A stretch of 64,000 nt of DNA from Leucobacter allii (GCF_022919155.1 NZ_CP095045.1:2356001-2420000), one strand, 5' to 3'; positions 52,357-62,117 are shown, counted from the first letter of the stretch. Notes: generated from the letters alone by a model not told the origin. Made by a program: numbers and translations.

Positions 52357-53298
52357 TCAGCCCTCGCCCGGCTCCGGGTCCAGCACTCGAGCGGCGGATC
52401 GCTGCAGCGCCGCCACGACCGCCCGCACCTCGGCGCGGGATTCATCGCGCGCGGTGAGGATCATGAGCCGTCGGCCGTCGCCCTCCTCGAGCCCGTACGC
52501 CCGGATGCCGGGATGGCGGTAGCTGACGAGGCTCAGCCGCGGCACCACGGACACGCACATGTCGCGGGCCACGAGCTCCTGCACGACCATGTAGTCGTCG
52601 GTGGAGTGGCGGATGTCGGGTGCGAAGCCCTCGCGCTCGGCGATGCGCAGGAAGTGCTGCCGGCAGCTCGGGCAGCCGGCGACCCAGCGGTCGCCCGCAT
52701 GATGCGCCATCCGCCTGGTGCGCTGCGCCCGCGCATCGCCGCGCCGGGCGGAGACGATGAGCTGCAGCGGGTCCCAGCCGATCTCGGTCGAGGCGAACTC
52801 CTCCTCGGCCCCTCGGAGCTCCTGCGCGTCGTGGCGGAAGACGAGCGCGACGTCCGCCGCACCGCGGCGCAGCAGCTCGGGCACCGAGGTCGGCTCCTGC
52901 TGCTCGAGGTCGATGGTCGTACCCGGGGCCCCGCCGGGGCGGGCGAGGAGCTCGGACATGGCCGGGGCGACGATGCTCGTGCACGCCGAGGGGAAGGCGA
53001 CGACGCGGACCGTCCGGGCTTCCCCCGCCACGATCCCCGCGACGTCCCGGGCCGCGCGGGCGAGGTGGCCGTCGATGAGCTCCGCGTAGTGCAGCAGCCG
53101 CGTGCCCGCGTCGGTGAGGCGCACGCCCTTCACGGTGCGCACGACGAGCGCCGCGCCGAGTCCCTCCTCGAGGCGGCGGACCTGCCCGCTGAGCGCCGGC
53201 TGCGTCCAGCCGAGTTCGCGCGCGGCGGCGGCGAAGGAGCCGTGCTCGGCGACCGCGCGGAACGACATCAGCGCGCGCGGATCGATCTCGGCGCTCAT
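52357..53298 (-). CDS. LysR family transcriptional regulator
   Basis: A 313-residue LysR protein. The N-terminal HTH is MSFRAVAEHGSFAAAARELG, WTQPALSGQVRRLEEGLGAA. The effector domain begins ARTVRVVAFPSACTSIVAPA and includes ADVALVFRHDAQEL. It is convergent with pucR and follows the MalY-like gene on the same strand by 102 bp. The likely target is that gene or the divergent peptide-ABC operon, but no operator was identified. Confidence 0.93.
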   Translation of the reverse strand: MSAEIDPRALMSFRAVAEHGSFAAAARELGWTQPALSGQVRRLEEGLGAALVVRTVKGVRLTDAGTRLLHYAELIDGHLARAARDVAGIVAGEARTVRVVAFPSACTSIVAPAMSELLARPGGAPGTTIDLEQQEPTSVPELLRRGAADVALVFRHDAQELRGAEEEFASTEIGWDPLQLIVSARRGDARAQRTRRMAHHAGDRWVAGCPSCRQHFLRIAEREGFAPDIRHSTDDYMVVQELVARDMCVSVVPRLSLVSYRHPGIRAYGLEEGDGRRLMILTARDESRAEVRAVVAALQRSAARVLDPEPGEG

Positions 53299-53400
53299 GC
53301 GCGTGCGGATCCCGCCCCCGCGCGACGCGGCGCCCGCCGGGAGCGGGCCGGCGCGTGCCGCGCCGCCGCGATCCGTATCAGCCCCTGCATGCCGACGAGC

Positions 53401-54534
53401 CTAGTCGCACGTCGGCGCGGCCGCACGGAGGAGCCGCTCCATCGCCGCGCGCAGCTCCGGCAGGGGCAGCGCGGCGTTGAAGCGCACGCACCCCTCGCCG
53501 GCGGCACCGCATTCGGCGCCGTCGGTCACGATGAGCCCCGCACGGCGCCGCACGAGCGCGGCGGCCGACGCTCCGGCCGGGTCGAGCGCGGTGCCGCGGA
53601 GATCGCACCAGAGCAGATAGGTGGCGCGCGGCGGAACGACCCGCGGCCCGCCGTGCAGCTCCCCCTCGCCCAGCAGCGATGTCGCCACGGCGATCCCCTC
53701 GCGCAGCACCGCGAGCGTCTCCGCGAGCCACTCGCGCCCGCGTCCGTAGGCGGCCTCGGTCGCCACGACGCCGAGCGCCGAGGTCTGGTGCTCGTACCAG
53801 TGCCCCACCCGCTGCCAGCGTTCGAGGTGCTCGGGATTCGTGAAGACGAGCTGACCGCACTTCGCGCCGGGAATGTTGAAGGCCTTGCTCGCCGACGTCG
53901 CGGTGATGGTGTGCGCCGCGGCCCGCGGCGAGCGCGCCGCGTAGACGAGGTGCGGCTCGTCGCCGAGCATGATCGGCGCGTGGATCTCGTCGGCGAAGAC
54001 CATGCCGCCGCACTCGTCGACGAGTCGTTCGAGCTCCGCCAGCTCGGCCCCGTCCGCCACCTTCCCGATCGGGTTGTGCGGGTTGCAGAGCACGAGCAGC
54101 CGCGCGCCGCGGCCGAATGCGGCGCGCAGGCCGTCGAGATCGTAGCGCCACCCCGCGGCCTCCCGGATCATGGGCACCTCGATGACGGGGCGCCCGATGA
54201 GCTGCGGCACCGACACGAAGGGCATGTACGCCGGGGTGGGCACGATGATCGGCTCGCCCTCGGGCACGAAGTGGGTGAGCACGGCGCGGAAGCCCGCGAC
54301 CAGATCGGACACCGGTCGGATCGCGGCCGGCGGCGGGGTCCAGCCGTACTCGGTCTCGAGCCAGGCTCCGACGGCGTCCTGCATCCGCGCGATGTGCGCT
54401 GCGGAGAGGTAGCCGAGCTCCCCCTCCGCGAGCGCGTCGGCGAGGGCGCGGGTCACCGCCTCGGGTCTCCCGAAATCCATCTCGGCGATCGCGCGACCGA
54501 TCGCTCGATCCGACGTGTGCAGGCTCGTCGACAT
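53401..54534 (-). CDS. MalY/PatB-like PLP-dependent aminotransferase class I/II
   Basis: A 377-residue fold-type I PLP enzyme. Signatures: AIAEMDFGRPEAVTRALADA at the N-terminus, VPTPAYMPFVSVPQLIGRPV, LLVLCNPHNPIGKVADGAEL (NPHNPxG), and the lysine motif TATSASKAFNIPGAKCGQ. This is the MalY/PatB type, which often has C-S lyase (cystathionine beta-lyase) activity. Substrate cannot be fixed from sequence. It diverges from the peptide-ABC operon, so it may process imported sulfur peptides or amino acids (inference). Confidence 0.9.
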   Translation of the reverse strand: MSTSLHTSDRAIGRAIAEMDFGRPEAVTRALADALAEGELGYLSAAHIARMQDAVGAWLETEYGWTPPPAAIRPVSDLVAGFRAVLTHFVPEGEPIIVPTPAYMPFVSVPQLIGRPVIEVPMIREAAGWRYDLDGLRAAFGRGARLLVLCNPHNPIGKVADGAELAELERLVDECGGMVFADEIHAPIMLGDEPHLVYAARSPRAAAHTITATSASKAFNIPGAKCGQLVFTNPEHLERWQRVGHWYEHQTSALGVVATEAAYGRGREWLAETLAVLREGIAVATSLLGEGELHGGPRVVPPRATYLLWCDLRGTALDPAGASAAALVRRRAGLIVTDGAECGAAGEGCVRFNAALPLPELRAAMERLLRAAAPTCD

Positions 54535-54845
54535 GCCGTCCTCTCACTGGCTGGGCTGGCTGGGCGTCCCGTCCGGGGGATGCGCCACCCGGTACCCGGC
54601 TCATCGTATGCCGGTCGCCGCCCGCCCAGCTGCCCGTTTCGGCTGGGGTGATATGCGTTCTGCTTGGGGGGCGTCGCCGCCGGTCCCCCGGCATTCCGCG
54701 GAGGGCCGCGGAGGGGCGCCTCGGCGCGTCTCGCGCGATCCGCGACTGTACTAATGTGGCCCCAGAAGCAACCGTCGACGGCGGATCCCTCGATGCCGAG
54801 GGCGTCGCGCGACGCTGCGCCGAACCGCGAAGGAGCAGATCACCC
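54535..54845. other. Divergent spacer between malY-like gene and peptide-ABC operon
   Basis: A 311-bp spacer. It contains a short GGCTGGGCT duplication near 54548-54566 and, closer to the operon, TGTACTAAT at about 54747-54755, a possible -10 region without a recognisable -35. GAAGGAG lies 14 bp before the operon's ATG. No gene is supported here. Confidence 0.45.
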
Positions 54846-56468
54846 ATGCAAGCCACACCCCAGCGCACCCCCCTGCGCCGCATCGGCGCGGCGGCGCTCC
54901 TCACCGCGGCGCTCGCCCTCGTCGGCTGCGCCGGCGGCTCCGCCGCCCCGCCCGCCGAGGACGTCGAGCTCGTCGACACCGGCGCGGAGATCGAGGAGGT
55001 CACGGTGGCCTTCCCCGGATCGCTCGCGAATCTCTACATCGGTCAGGAGAGCGGGATCCTCAACTACAACCTCGCCGCGACCGTGCAGGAGGGCCTCGTC
55101 GCCCAGGACGCCGAGGGCAAGGTCGTCCCGGCGCTCGCGGAATCGTGGGAGACGCCGGACGAGACGACGTACGTCTTCGCCCTGCGCGAGGACGCGGCCT
55201 TCCAGAACGGCGACCCGGTCACGCCGCAGGACGTGGTCTTCAGTCTCGAGCGCGCCGCCGACGCCGAGGCGTCCCCCGGCATCTCCTACTACCTCGCGAA
55301 CCTCGCCTCGGCGGAGGTCACCGGTGAGCACGAGGTGACCGTCACGAGCACGACCCCCGACGCGACGTTCCTCACGAGCCTCTCGAACACCGGCGCGCTC
55401 GTCGTCACCCAGCAGGCGTTCTGGGAGGAGCACGACGGCGCGGTCGGCACGAGCAGCTCGTTGCTCATGGGGACCGGACCGTACCGGGTGACGGAGTTCC
55501 AACCGGACTCGCACGTCACGCTCGAGCGGGTCGACACCTGGTGGGGCGAGCTGCCCCCGGCGAAGTCCATCCGCGTGAACTTCATCCCCGATGCGAGCAC
55601 GCGCCTCGCCGCGGCGCAGAAGGGCGACGTCGACATCGCGTTCAACGTGCCCATCAATCAGGCCGAGGACTGGGGGGCGATCGCGGGCATGCGCGTCGAG
55701 TCGATGAACGACCTCTCCTACGTCGGGCTGCTCTTCGATCAGCGCGTGCCGCCGTTCGACGACGTCGACGTGCGCACCGCGATCGCGCAGAGCATCGACC
55801 GCGCCGCGATCGCCGAGAAGCTGCTGCGCGGCTACGGCGAGGCTGCGACCGCCATCATGACGCCGGAGTCGCTCGCCGCGGCCTACGACGGGGACGAGGC
55901 GCGTCGCGTGCTGGCGGAGGAGGTGCCGCAGCACGACTTCGATCTCGAGTCGGCGCGGGCGCTCCTCGCGGGCACGGAGGCCGAGGGGCTCTCCACGGAG
56001 ATCACCTACCCGAACACCGGCCCGCAGATCGGCATCGCCGCGCAGGCCATCGCCGAGAACCTCAACGAGATCGGCATGGACGTGTCGGTGCGCGAGGTCC
56101 CCATCGAGGAGTGGCTCGCGACGATCGGCGACGGCGAGCACGGCATCGGTTTCATGTGGTACTTCTCGACGACCGGCGATCCCGCCGAGGTGAGCAGCTA
56201 CCTCGTCGGCCCGGACAACCCGAACGGCTTCGAGAGCGAGGAGGCCGCGGCCCTCATCACCGAGGCGAACGCGCTCTCCGATCCGGCGGAGCGGGCCGCG
56301 AAGCTCCTCGAGCTCGAGCGGCTCAACGCCGAGCAGGTCGTCAACGCGCCGATCTGGTGGGGGAAGTCGGTCACCGCGTTCTCCAACACGGTCGGCGTCC
56401 ACGACTACAGCCCGTTCACCTTCACCGGCGCCTGGGGAGCCCAGCTCTTCGCGGCCGAAGCCGAATAG
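54846..56468 (+). CDS. Peptide ABC transporter substrate-binding lipoprotein
   Basis: A 540-residue SBP_bac_5 family lipoprotein. Signal peptide RTPLRRIGAAALLTAALALV ends in lipobox GC (LVGC). The mature part shows NYNLAATVQEGLVAQDAEGK, VPALAESWETPDETTYVFAL, REDAAFQNGDPVTPQDVVFS and the conserved ANLASAEVTGEHEVTVTS. It binds peptides, nickel-like chelates or similar at the cell surface. Family assignment is firm, ligand is not. A hairpin follows the stop, then the permease genes. Confidence 0.93.
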   Translation: MQATPQRTPLRRIGAAALLTAALALVGCAGGSAAPPAEDVELVDTGAEIEEVTVAFPGSLANLYIGQESGILNYNLAATVQEGLVAQDAEGKVVPALAESWETPDETTYVFALREDAAFQNGDPVTPQDVVFSLERAADAEASPGISYYLANLASAEVTGEHEVTVTSTTPDATFLTSLSNTGALVVTQQAFWEEHDGAVGTSSSLLMGTGPYRVTEFQPDSHVTLERVDTWWGELPPAKSIRVNFIPDASTRLAAAQKGDVDIAFNVPINQAEDWGAIAGMRVESMNDLSYVGLLFDQRVPPFDDVDVRTAIAQSIDRAAIAEKLLRGYGEAATAIMTPESLAAAYDGDEARRVLAEEVPQHDFDLESARALLAGTEAEGLSTEITYPNTGPQIGIAAQAIAENLNEIGMDVSVREVPIEEWLATIGDGEHGIGFMWYFSTTGDPAEVSSYLVGPDNPNGFESEEAAALITEANALSDPAERAAKLLELERLNAEQVVNAPIWWGKSVTAFSNTVGVHDYSPFTFTGAWGAQLFAAEAE

Positions 56469-56477
56469 TCCCCGATC

Positions 56478-56501
56478 GGGTGCGGCCGAGCGGCCGCACC
56501 C
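56478..56501 (+). terminator. Intercistronic stem-loop after peptide-binding gene
   Basis: GGGTGCGGCC (56478-56487) pairs perfectly with GGCCGCACCC (56492-56501) around GAGC, 9 nt after the stop. It is the third binding-protein gene in the window with such a hairpin. Confidence 0.7.
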
Positions 56502-56523
56502 CCGACGCCTGGAAGGCGGTGCC

Positions 56524-57510
56524 GTGTCCCCACGCACCCGACGGCCCGAACGCGGCGGCCGCACCGCGCGCACGGTGATTCTGCGGATCGCCGGCGTGCT
56601 GGTGATCCTGCTCCTGATCTCGTTCCTCACCTTCACGCTGCTCTACCTCGCGCCCGGCGATCTCGTGAAGAACCTCCTCGGCAATCGTCCGAGCTCGCCC
56701 GATGCGATCGCGGCGATCCGCGCGCAGTACCGCCTCGACGATCCGTTCCTCGTCCGCTACGGCGACTGGCTCCTCAGCGCGCTCCGCGGCGACTTCGGGG
56801 TCTCGATCCGACTGCAGCAGCCCGTGACGGAGGTGATCGGGGCGCGACTCCCCCTGACCGTCCTGCTCATCGCGCTGGCCTTCCTCTTCGCGGTCGTCAC
56901 GGCGGTCCCGCTCGGGATCTGGAGCGCGGCGCGCAACGGCAGCGCGATCGACCGCGCCGTGAGCGCCGCCTCGCTGTTCGGGCTCTCCGCGCCGAGCTTC
57001 GCGCTCGCCATCCTCGCGATCTCCGTGTTCTCGATCCTCATCCCGGTCTTCCCCGCCTACGGCGCGGGCGACGGCGGCCTGGACACGCTCTGGCACGTCC
57101 TCCTCCCCGCCCTCGTGCTCGCGCTCGGCATCGGGGCGATCCTCATGCGCATGACGCGCGCCGCGGTGCTGCGGGAGCTCGAGAGCGACGCCATCACCTT
57201 CGCCCGGGCGCGCGGCATCCCGGAACGGCGCGTGCGCGGCATCGCGCTGCGCGCGGCCCTCATCCCCATCGTGACGAGCGCCGGGCTCATCCTCACGTTC
57301 ATCATCGGGGGCACCATCATCGTGGAGACCGTGTTCGCGCTGCCCGGCATCGGCCAGCTGCTCGAGGAGGCGGTGCTCTTCAAGGACCTGCCGGTCGTCC
57401 AGGCGATCACGCTGCTCGTGGCCGCCGCGATCGCCGGGATCACCATCCTCGTGGATCTGAGCTACCTCGCGCTCGACCCGCGGGTCCGGGCGAGGGAGCG
57501 TGCCGCATGA
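56524..57510 (+). CDS. Peptide ABC transporter permease (DppB-like)
   Basis: A 328-residue DppB/OppB-type permease. LYLAPGDLVKNLLGNRPSSP and AIRAQYRLDDPFLVRYGDWL lie near the N-terminus. RMTRAAVLRELESDAITFAR followed by ARGIPERRVRGIALRAALIP carries the EAA coupling loop, and FIIGGTIIVETVFALPGIGQ is the family signature. GTG at 56524 is 55 bp after the binding-protein stop. Its stop overlaps the next ATG (ATGA). Confidence 0.94.
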   Translation: MSPRTRRPERGGRTARTVILRIAGVLVILLLISFLTFTLLYLAPGDLVKNLLGNRPSSPDAIAAIRAQYRLDDPFLVRYGDWLLSALRGDFGVSIRLQQPVTEVIGARLPLTVLLIALAFLFAVVTAVPLGIWSAARNGSAIDRAVSAASLFGLSAPSFALAILAISVFSILIPVFPAYGAGDGGLDTLWHVLLPALVLALGIGAILMRMTRAAVLRELESDAITFARARGIPERRVRGIALRAALIPIVTSAGLILTFIIGGTIIVETVFALPGIGQLLEEAVLFKDLPVVQAITLLVAAAIAGITILVDLSYLALDPRVRARERAA

Positions 57511-58373
57511 GCGCCCGCACCCGTCAGATCGTCCTCGCCGGCGGCATCCGCGGGCACCGGGGCGGGCACCGCGACGCGAGCGTCATCGCCTCCTGGCTGC
57601 TGCTCGGCGCGGTCGCGCTCTGCGCGGTCGCCTCGCCGTTCCTCGTCGGCGCCGCCACGGAGCAGAGCATCCTCGACGCCCTGCTCCCGCCCGGTGCGCC
57701 CGGTCATCCGCTCGGCACCGACGAGCTCGGCCGCGACGTGCTGCTCCTCACACTCGCCGGCACCGGTTCCGCGATCGCCGGCCCCGTCGTCATCGCGACG
57801 GGCTCGATGCTCATCGCCGTGCTCGTCGGCACGCTCGCCGGATACCTGCGCGGCGGCGTCGACTGGGGCGTGGGGCGCGTCGTCGACATTCTGCTCTCGC
57901 TCCCGGTGATGCTCGTGGCGCTCGTGGTCGCCGGCATCTTCGGCGCCGGCTACTGGGTCACCGTCGGCATGCTCATCGTGCTCTTCGCTCCCTCCGACAT
58001 CCGCATCATCCGAGCGGGCGTCACTGAGCAGGCACCGCGCCCCTACGTCGAGGCGGCCCAGATGCTCTCCCTCTCCCCCGCTCGGATCATGTACCGGCAC
58101 ATCGTGCCCAACGTCTGGCCGTTGATCATGACGAATCTCATGCTCAACCTGGCCATCGCCCTCGTCACGCTGTCATCGCTGTCCTTCCTGGGCATCGGCG
58201 TGGCCCCGGGCACGCCGGACTGGGGCAGGCAGATCACGGACGGTCGCGGCATCATCGGGGACAACCCGGCGATGCTGCTCGTGCCCGCGATCCTCATCGT
58301 CCTCGTCGCGATGGCGATCAACGTCATCGGCGATCATCTCGGCGAACGGCTCCGCGAACGGGGGATGCAATGA
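57507..58373 (+). CDS. Peptide ABC transporter permease (DppC-like)
   Basis: A 288-residue DppC/OppC-type permease. HPLGTDELGRDVLLLTLAGT is the family's conserved N-terminal motif. SLPVMLVALVVAGIFGAGYW, EAAQMLSLSPARIMYRHIVP (EAA loop) and LSFLGIGVAPGTPDWGRQIT are diagnostic. It pairs with the DppB-like permease. Overlaps of 4 nt on both sides indicate tight translational coupling with the permease before and the ATPase after. Confidence 0.94.
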   Translation: MSARTRQIVLAGGIRGHRGGHRDASVIASWLLLGAVALCAVASPFLVGAATEQSILDALLPPGAPGHPLGTDELGRDVLLLTLAGTGSAIAGPVVIATGSMLIAVLVGTLAGYLRGGVDWGVGRVVDILLSLPVMLVALVVAGIFGAGYWVTVGMLIVLFAPSDIRIIRAGVTEQAPRPYVEAAQMLSLSPARIMYRHIVPNVWPLIMTNLMLNLAIALVTLSSLSFLGIGVAPGTPDWGRQITDGRGIIGDNPAMLLVPAILIVLVAMAINVIGDHLGERLRERGMQ

Positions 58374-59989
58374 ACGTCTCGGCCGCCCGGGAGGGCGTCA
58401 CCGTCTCCGGCCTCACCGTCTCGGGCGGGGGACGGGCGATCGTCGCACCGCTGGATCTCACCATCGCCCCCGGCGAGATGCTCGCGGTCATCGGCGAATC
58501 GGGCTCGGGCAAGTCGATGACGGCTCGGGCGATCACCGGACTCCTCCCCCGCGGCGTCTCCGCCTCGGGCCGCGCGGAGATCGACGGGCACGACTACGAT
58601 CTCGCCGGCGACGCCGCGAACGCCTGGGCGAGGGTGCGGGGACCGCTCGCGACCCTGCTGCTGCAGGATCCGTTCACGAGCCTGAGCCCGGTCATCACCT
58701 GCGGTGCGCAGATCGCGATGACCGTCGAGGCCCGCCTCGCCGCCACCGGCGTCCGCGCGTCGCGCGGCGCCGTCCGCGAGGAGGTCGGCAGGCGGCTCGC
58801 CGAGGTGCAGCTCCCCGAGCGCGTCGCCGGGCAGTACCCGTCGGAGCTCTCGGGCGGCATGCGGCAGCGCGTCGCGATCGCCGCGGCGCTCGCTGCGGAG
58901 CCCCGCCTGCTCATCGCCGACGAGCCGACCACGGCCCTCGACGCGAGCACGCAGGGCGAGGTGCTCGATCTGCTGCGATCGCTGCAGGGCTCGCATCGCC
59001 TCTGCCTCATGCTCATCAGCCACGACCTCGGCATCGTCGAGGGTCGCGCGGATCGGGTCATGGTCATGCGCGGCGGCGAGATCGTCGAGCAGGGGCCCAC
59101 CGCCGACGTGCTCCGGGCGGCGCAGCATCCCTACACCCGGGCGCTCATCGCGGCGAACCCGTCCATCTCCGACTCCCCCTCGTCCGCCTCCCGGACGGCA
59201 CCCGGTCCCCCGCTACTCGTCGCCGCGGGGCTGTCGAAGTCCTTCGGCGCCACCCCGGCCCTGACCGACGCCTCGGTCGACGTCGCCGCCGGCGAGGTCG
59301 TCGCGATCGTCGGCGAATCCGGTTCGGGCAAGTCGACTCTGGCCCGTGCGATCGCCGGTCTGGAAGTGCCCGATGCCGGCTCCGTGACGCTCGCCGGCCG
59401 CACACTCGGACCCGGACGGCGCGGGCGTCGACCGACCGAGATCCAGATCGTCTTCCAGGACCCCTACTCGACGCTGAACCCCTCGTTCACGATCGGGCAG
59501 TCGCTCGCCGAGGCGATCCGCGCGGGCGGACGCGGCGGCCGGACGGTGTCGGAGCTCCTCGAGCTCGTCGAGCTCGACCCCGGCTTCGCCTCCCGACGCC
59601 CGTCCCAGCTCTCGGGCGGTCAGCGCCAGCGCGTCGCGATCGCCCGCGCGCTGGCCCCCGCGCCCGCGGTGCTGATCTGCGACGAGAGCGTCTCCGCGCT
59701 CGACGTGTCGGTCCAGGCGCAGATCCTCGCGCTGCTGCACCGGCTCCGCGACGAGCTCGGGCTCGCGATGCTCTTCATCACGCACGACCTCGGGGTCGTC
59801 GCGCGCGTGGCGGATCGGGTGGTGGTGCTCCGCAACGGCGAGATCGTCGAGCGCGGCACGACCGCCGCGGTGCTCGAGGCCCCGCAGCACGACTACACCC
59901 GGATGCTCGTCGCCGCGGCGCGCGCCGATAGCATCGACCGGCGCGCGAATGCGGACGCGCCGGCACCGAGACAGGAGGAACCCCGATGA
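58370..59989 (+). CDS. Fused peptide ABC transporter ATPase (DppD-DppF type)
   Basis: A 539-residue protein with two complete ATPase domains, normally separate DppD and DppF. Domain 1: Walker [15 protein letters not shown], signature [16 protein letters not shown], Walker [15 protein letters not shown]. Domain 2 (from about 275): Walker [15 protein letters not shown], signature [16 protein letters not shown], Walker [15 protein letters not shown] (Ser for Pro). Both H-loops (LISHDLG, FITHDLG) are present. It begins and ends with 4-nt overlaps, and its last codons overlap the C39-like gene. Confidence 0.95.
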   Translation: MNVSAAREGVTVSGLTVSGGGRAIVAPLDLTIAPGEMLAVIGESGSGKSMTARAITGLLPRGVSASGRAEIDGHDYDLAGDAANAWARVRGPLATLLLQDPFTSLSPVITCGAQIAMTVEARLAATGVRASRGAVREEVGRRLAEVQLPERVAGQYPSELSGGMRQRVAIAAALAAEPRLLIADEPTTALDASTQGEVLDLLRSLQGSHRLCLMLISHDLGIVEGRADRVMVMRGGEIVEQGPTADVLRAAQHPYTRALIAANPSISDSPSSASRTAPGPPLLVAAGLSKSFGATPALTDASVDVAAGEVVAIVGESGSGKSTLARAIAGLEVPDAGSVTLAGRTLGPGRRGRRPTEIQIVFQDPYSTLNPSFTIGQSLAEAIRAGGRGGRTVSELLELVELDPGFASRRPSQLSGGQRQRVAIARALAPAPAVLICDESVSALDVSVQAQILALLHRLRDELGLAMLFITHDLGVVARVADRVVVLRNGEIVERGTTAAVLEAPQHDYTRMLVAAARADSIDRRANADAPAPRQEEPR

Positions 59990-61140
59990 CCCCCACCCCG
60001 CCCGCAGGCATCGAGCTCGGCGCTGAGCCCGGCACGGCATTCCCCGAGCCGCTGCGCGGCTTCGCCGGCGGCGCGCGCGTCGCCTCGTGGGAGACCGAGC
60101 GGGCGCTCTGGGCCCCGCGCACGCTCCTCGCGCGGGACGCGGGCGGAGGGCTCCTCGGCGCCGCGCTGACCGCCGGGCGGCCGTTCGCCGCCTACCGCAA
60201 GATCGTCGATGTGATCGCCGAGGACGACGCGACGTGGGCGGCGCTCGTCCGCGCGGCTCGCGACGACGCCGCGGCCGTCTCGGAGTCGCGACCGGAGCCG
60301 ATCGTCGTGCACTTCGAGCACCGCGCCGCCTTCGGCGCGCTGCCGGAGGAGCGCCGCGCGGAGCTCGGTCGCCTCGGCTTCGTCCCGGCCCGAGTGCCCG
60401 TGCCCTCGGTGCCGAGCACCCGCTCGGGCGCTCCGGAGGAGGTCGAGGTCTGGTCCTGGTGGCGGGGCGGGCGCGCTCCCGCGCTGCCCCCGTACTACGG
60501 GCAGACGACCGATGTCACCTGCGGGGCGGTCTCCTCGCTCATGGCGCTCGGCGTGCGCGGCGAGGAGCGGTTCGAACCCGAGGACCTCGCGGGCAACCGC
60601 GCGGCGGAGATCGGCTTCTGGCGTCGCGCGACGAACCTGCCGGCCTGCGAGCCGATCGGCCTCGCGGTGGAGACCGCGAAGGAGCTGCGCGCCGCCGATC
60701 CGGCCGCGCCGCTCCCCGCGGTGGTGCTGAGCGCCGCGGGGCCCGTGCTCGTCGAGGACTTCGGCGAGGAGTGGGATCGCGCGCTGCGGGTCGAGCTCCA
60801 GGAGGAGTCGCTGCGCCAGGCGGGCGAGCTCGGTCTCGAGGTCTCGCGCCGCTGGATCGAGGTGTCCGAGATCGCCGAGCTCATCGCGGGCGGCGCCCTC
60901 GTGCTCCTGCTGATCGACCTCACGGAGCTCATCGCCGACCCCACCCCGCACTGGGTGCTCGCGTGCGACGTGCTCGACGGCTCGATCGTGGTCGCCGATC
61001 CGTGGGTGAACGCCGAGACCGGGGAGACCTGGGCGGACACCTATGCGCTGCCGCTGCCCTTCGACACGGTCGATCGAGTGACGCGGTGGGGCGATCCCGC
61101 CTACCGCGGTGTCGTGGTCATCCCGCCCGCAGCGGGCTGA
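59986..61140 (+). CDS. Peptidase C39-like family protein
   Basis: A 384-residue protein. The C-terminal half matches the peptidase_C39_like (PF11814-type) family: LPPYYGQTTDVTCGAVSSLM gives Q173 (oxyanion) and C179 (nucleophile), ADPTPHWVLACDVL gives H322, and VVADPWVN gives D338, a full Q-C-H-D set. The N-terminal about 150 residues look like a weak GNAT-like or family-specific domain. There is no signal peptide, so it acts in the cytoplasm. Its ATG overlaps the ATPase stop, so it is co-made with the importer and may cleave imported peptides (inference). Confidence 0.82.
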   Translation: MTPTPPAGIELGAEPGTAFPEPLRGFAGGARVASWETERALWAPRTLLARDAGGGLLGAALTAGRPFAAYRKIVDVIAEDDATWAALVRAARDDAAAVSESRPEPIVVHFEHRAAFGALPEERRAELGRLGFVPARVPVPSVPSTRSGAPEEVEVWSWWRGGRAPALPPYYGQTTDVTCGAVSSLMALGVRGEERFEPEDLAGNRAAEIGFWRRATNLPACEPIGLAVETAKELRAADPAAPLPAVVLSAAGPVLVEDFGEEWDRALRVELQEESLRQAGELGLEVSRRWIEVSEIAELIAGGALVLLLIDLTELIADPTPHWVLACDVLDGSIVVADPWVNAETGETWADTYALPLPFDTVDRVTRWGDPAYRGVVVIPPAAG

Positions 61141-61180
61141 GGCCCCAGCGCCCCCGGCGCCTCGGCCCTCGCGCGGAGAC

Positions 61181-61372
61181 TCAGGCGTCGGCGCCCGGCG
61201 GGGCCTCGACGACCACCTCGTCCTCCGGGTGCGGCTCGTGCAGGGCGTGGAGCATGCCGCGGGTGTCGCCGTGCAGGAAGTCGTCGACGAGCTCGTCGAC
61301 CGCGACCGCCTCGTCGGTGCCCGGGGTCAGTTCAACGCGGATGCCGTTCGTGTGCGCAGATTTCCTGTCCAT
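61181..61372 (-). CDS. Small acidic hypothetical protein
   Basis: A 63-residue acidic protein beginning MDRKSAHTNGIRVELTPGTD and ending EDEVVVEAPPGADA. It has no signal peptide or metal motif. TACAGT lies 5 nt before the ATG, matching the leaderless pattern of real genes here, and codon use is normal. The function is not recognised. Confidence 0.55.
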   Translation of the reverse strand: MDRKSAHTNGIRVELTPGTDEAVAVDELVDDFLHGDTRGMLHALHEPHPEDEVVVEAPPGADA

Positions 61373-61475
61373 GCTTCACTGTACCCCCGCAAGCGCGTTT
61401 CCGGGATGACGAAACGGTGTCGGCGGGGTGCCGCGGGCGGCGCCGCGCGCTCCGCGCCCGGCACCCGCGTCCGCC

Positions 61476-62117
61476 TCAGTAGAGGAGGAACTGCGCGGTG
61501 CCGGTACCCTGCACCTGCGCGGCCGTCACGCGCAGGTGATAGGACGCGCCCTCGGCGGTCACGGGATCCCGCGTGATGTCGCAGGTCTCGGGGCTCGAGC
61601 GCGTGCGGTCCCAGGCGATCGCCTCGCTCTCGAGCACTTCTCCGGCGTCGACGATCACGGCGAGATGCTCGGGGTCCTCCTGGCAGTCCGCGGAGCGCCA
61701 CACCTCGTCGTCGCCGCTCGACACGGCGAACTGCATGCCCGCGGTGCCGAGATCGGCGCTGCACGCCTCCTCGCCGGTGTTCTCGACGCTCAGCGACAGC
61801 TGCGGCGTCTCGCCCGCGGCGTAGTCGCCCTTGTCGGTGATGGGCGTGACCTTCAGCTGCCCCGCCGTGCAGTCGGGCACGCCGCCCGCGCCGTCGGCGG
61901 TCCCCTCGGCGGCCTCGGGTGCCGTCTCGCCGCTGCCGGCGATGTCGCTCGGCAGTTCCACGTCGGCGGCCGTCGGGGCGCCGTCGGCGCCCCCGGGGCG
62001 CAGGATCACGAGCGCGACGACGGCGACGATCGCGAGGAGGACCGCGAGCACCGCGATCCGCCGCCGGATGTACACCTTCCGGTCCTTCGGCCCCACCGGA
62101 TCCCGCAGCGTCGACAT
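61476..62117 (-). CDS. Membrane-anchored hypothetical protein (DUF4232-like)
   Basis: A 213-residue protein. A cytoplasmic lead (RDPVGPKDRKVYIRRR) precedes one membrane anchor (IAVLAVLLAIVAVVALVILR, residues about 21-40), a Pro/Ala/Glu linker and an extracellular beta-rich domain. That domain carries LSLSVENTGEEACSADLGTA and YHLRVTAAQVQGTGTAQFLL, similar to DUF4232-type domains. Four cysteines could form disulfides. ATG at 62117 has TACGCT exactly 6 nt upstream. Confidence 0.78.
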   Translation of the reverse strand: MSTLRDPVGPKDRKVYIRRRIAVLAVLLAIVAVVALVILRPGGADGAPTAADVELPSDIAGSGETAPEAAEGTADGAGGVPDCTAGQLKVTPITDKGDYAAGETPQLSLSVENTGEEACSADLGTAGMQFAVSSGDDEVWRSADCQEDPEHLAVIVDAGEVLESEAIAWDRTRSSPETCDITRDPVTAEGASYHLRVTAAQVQGTGTAQFLLY

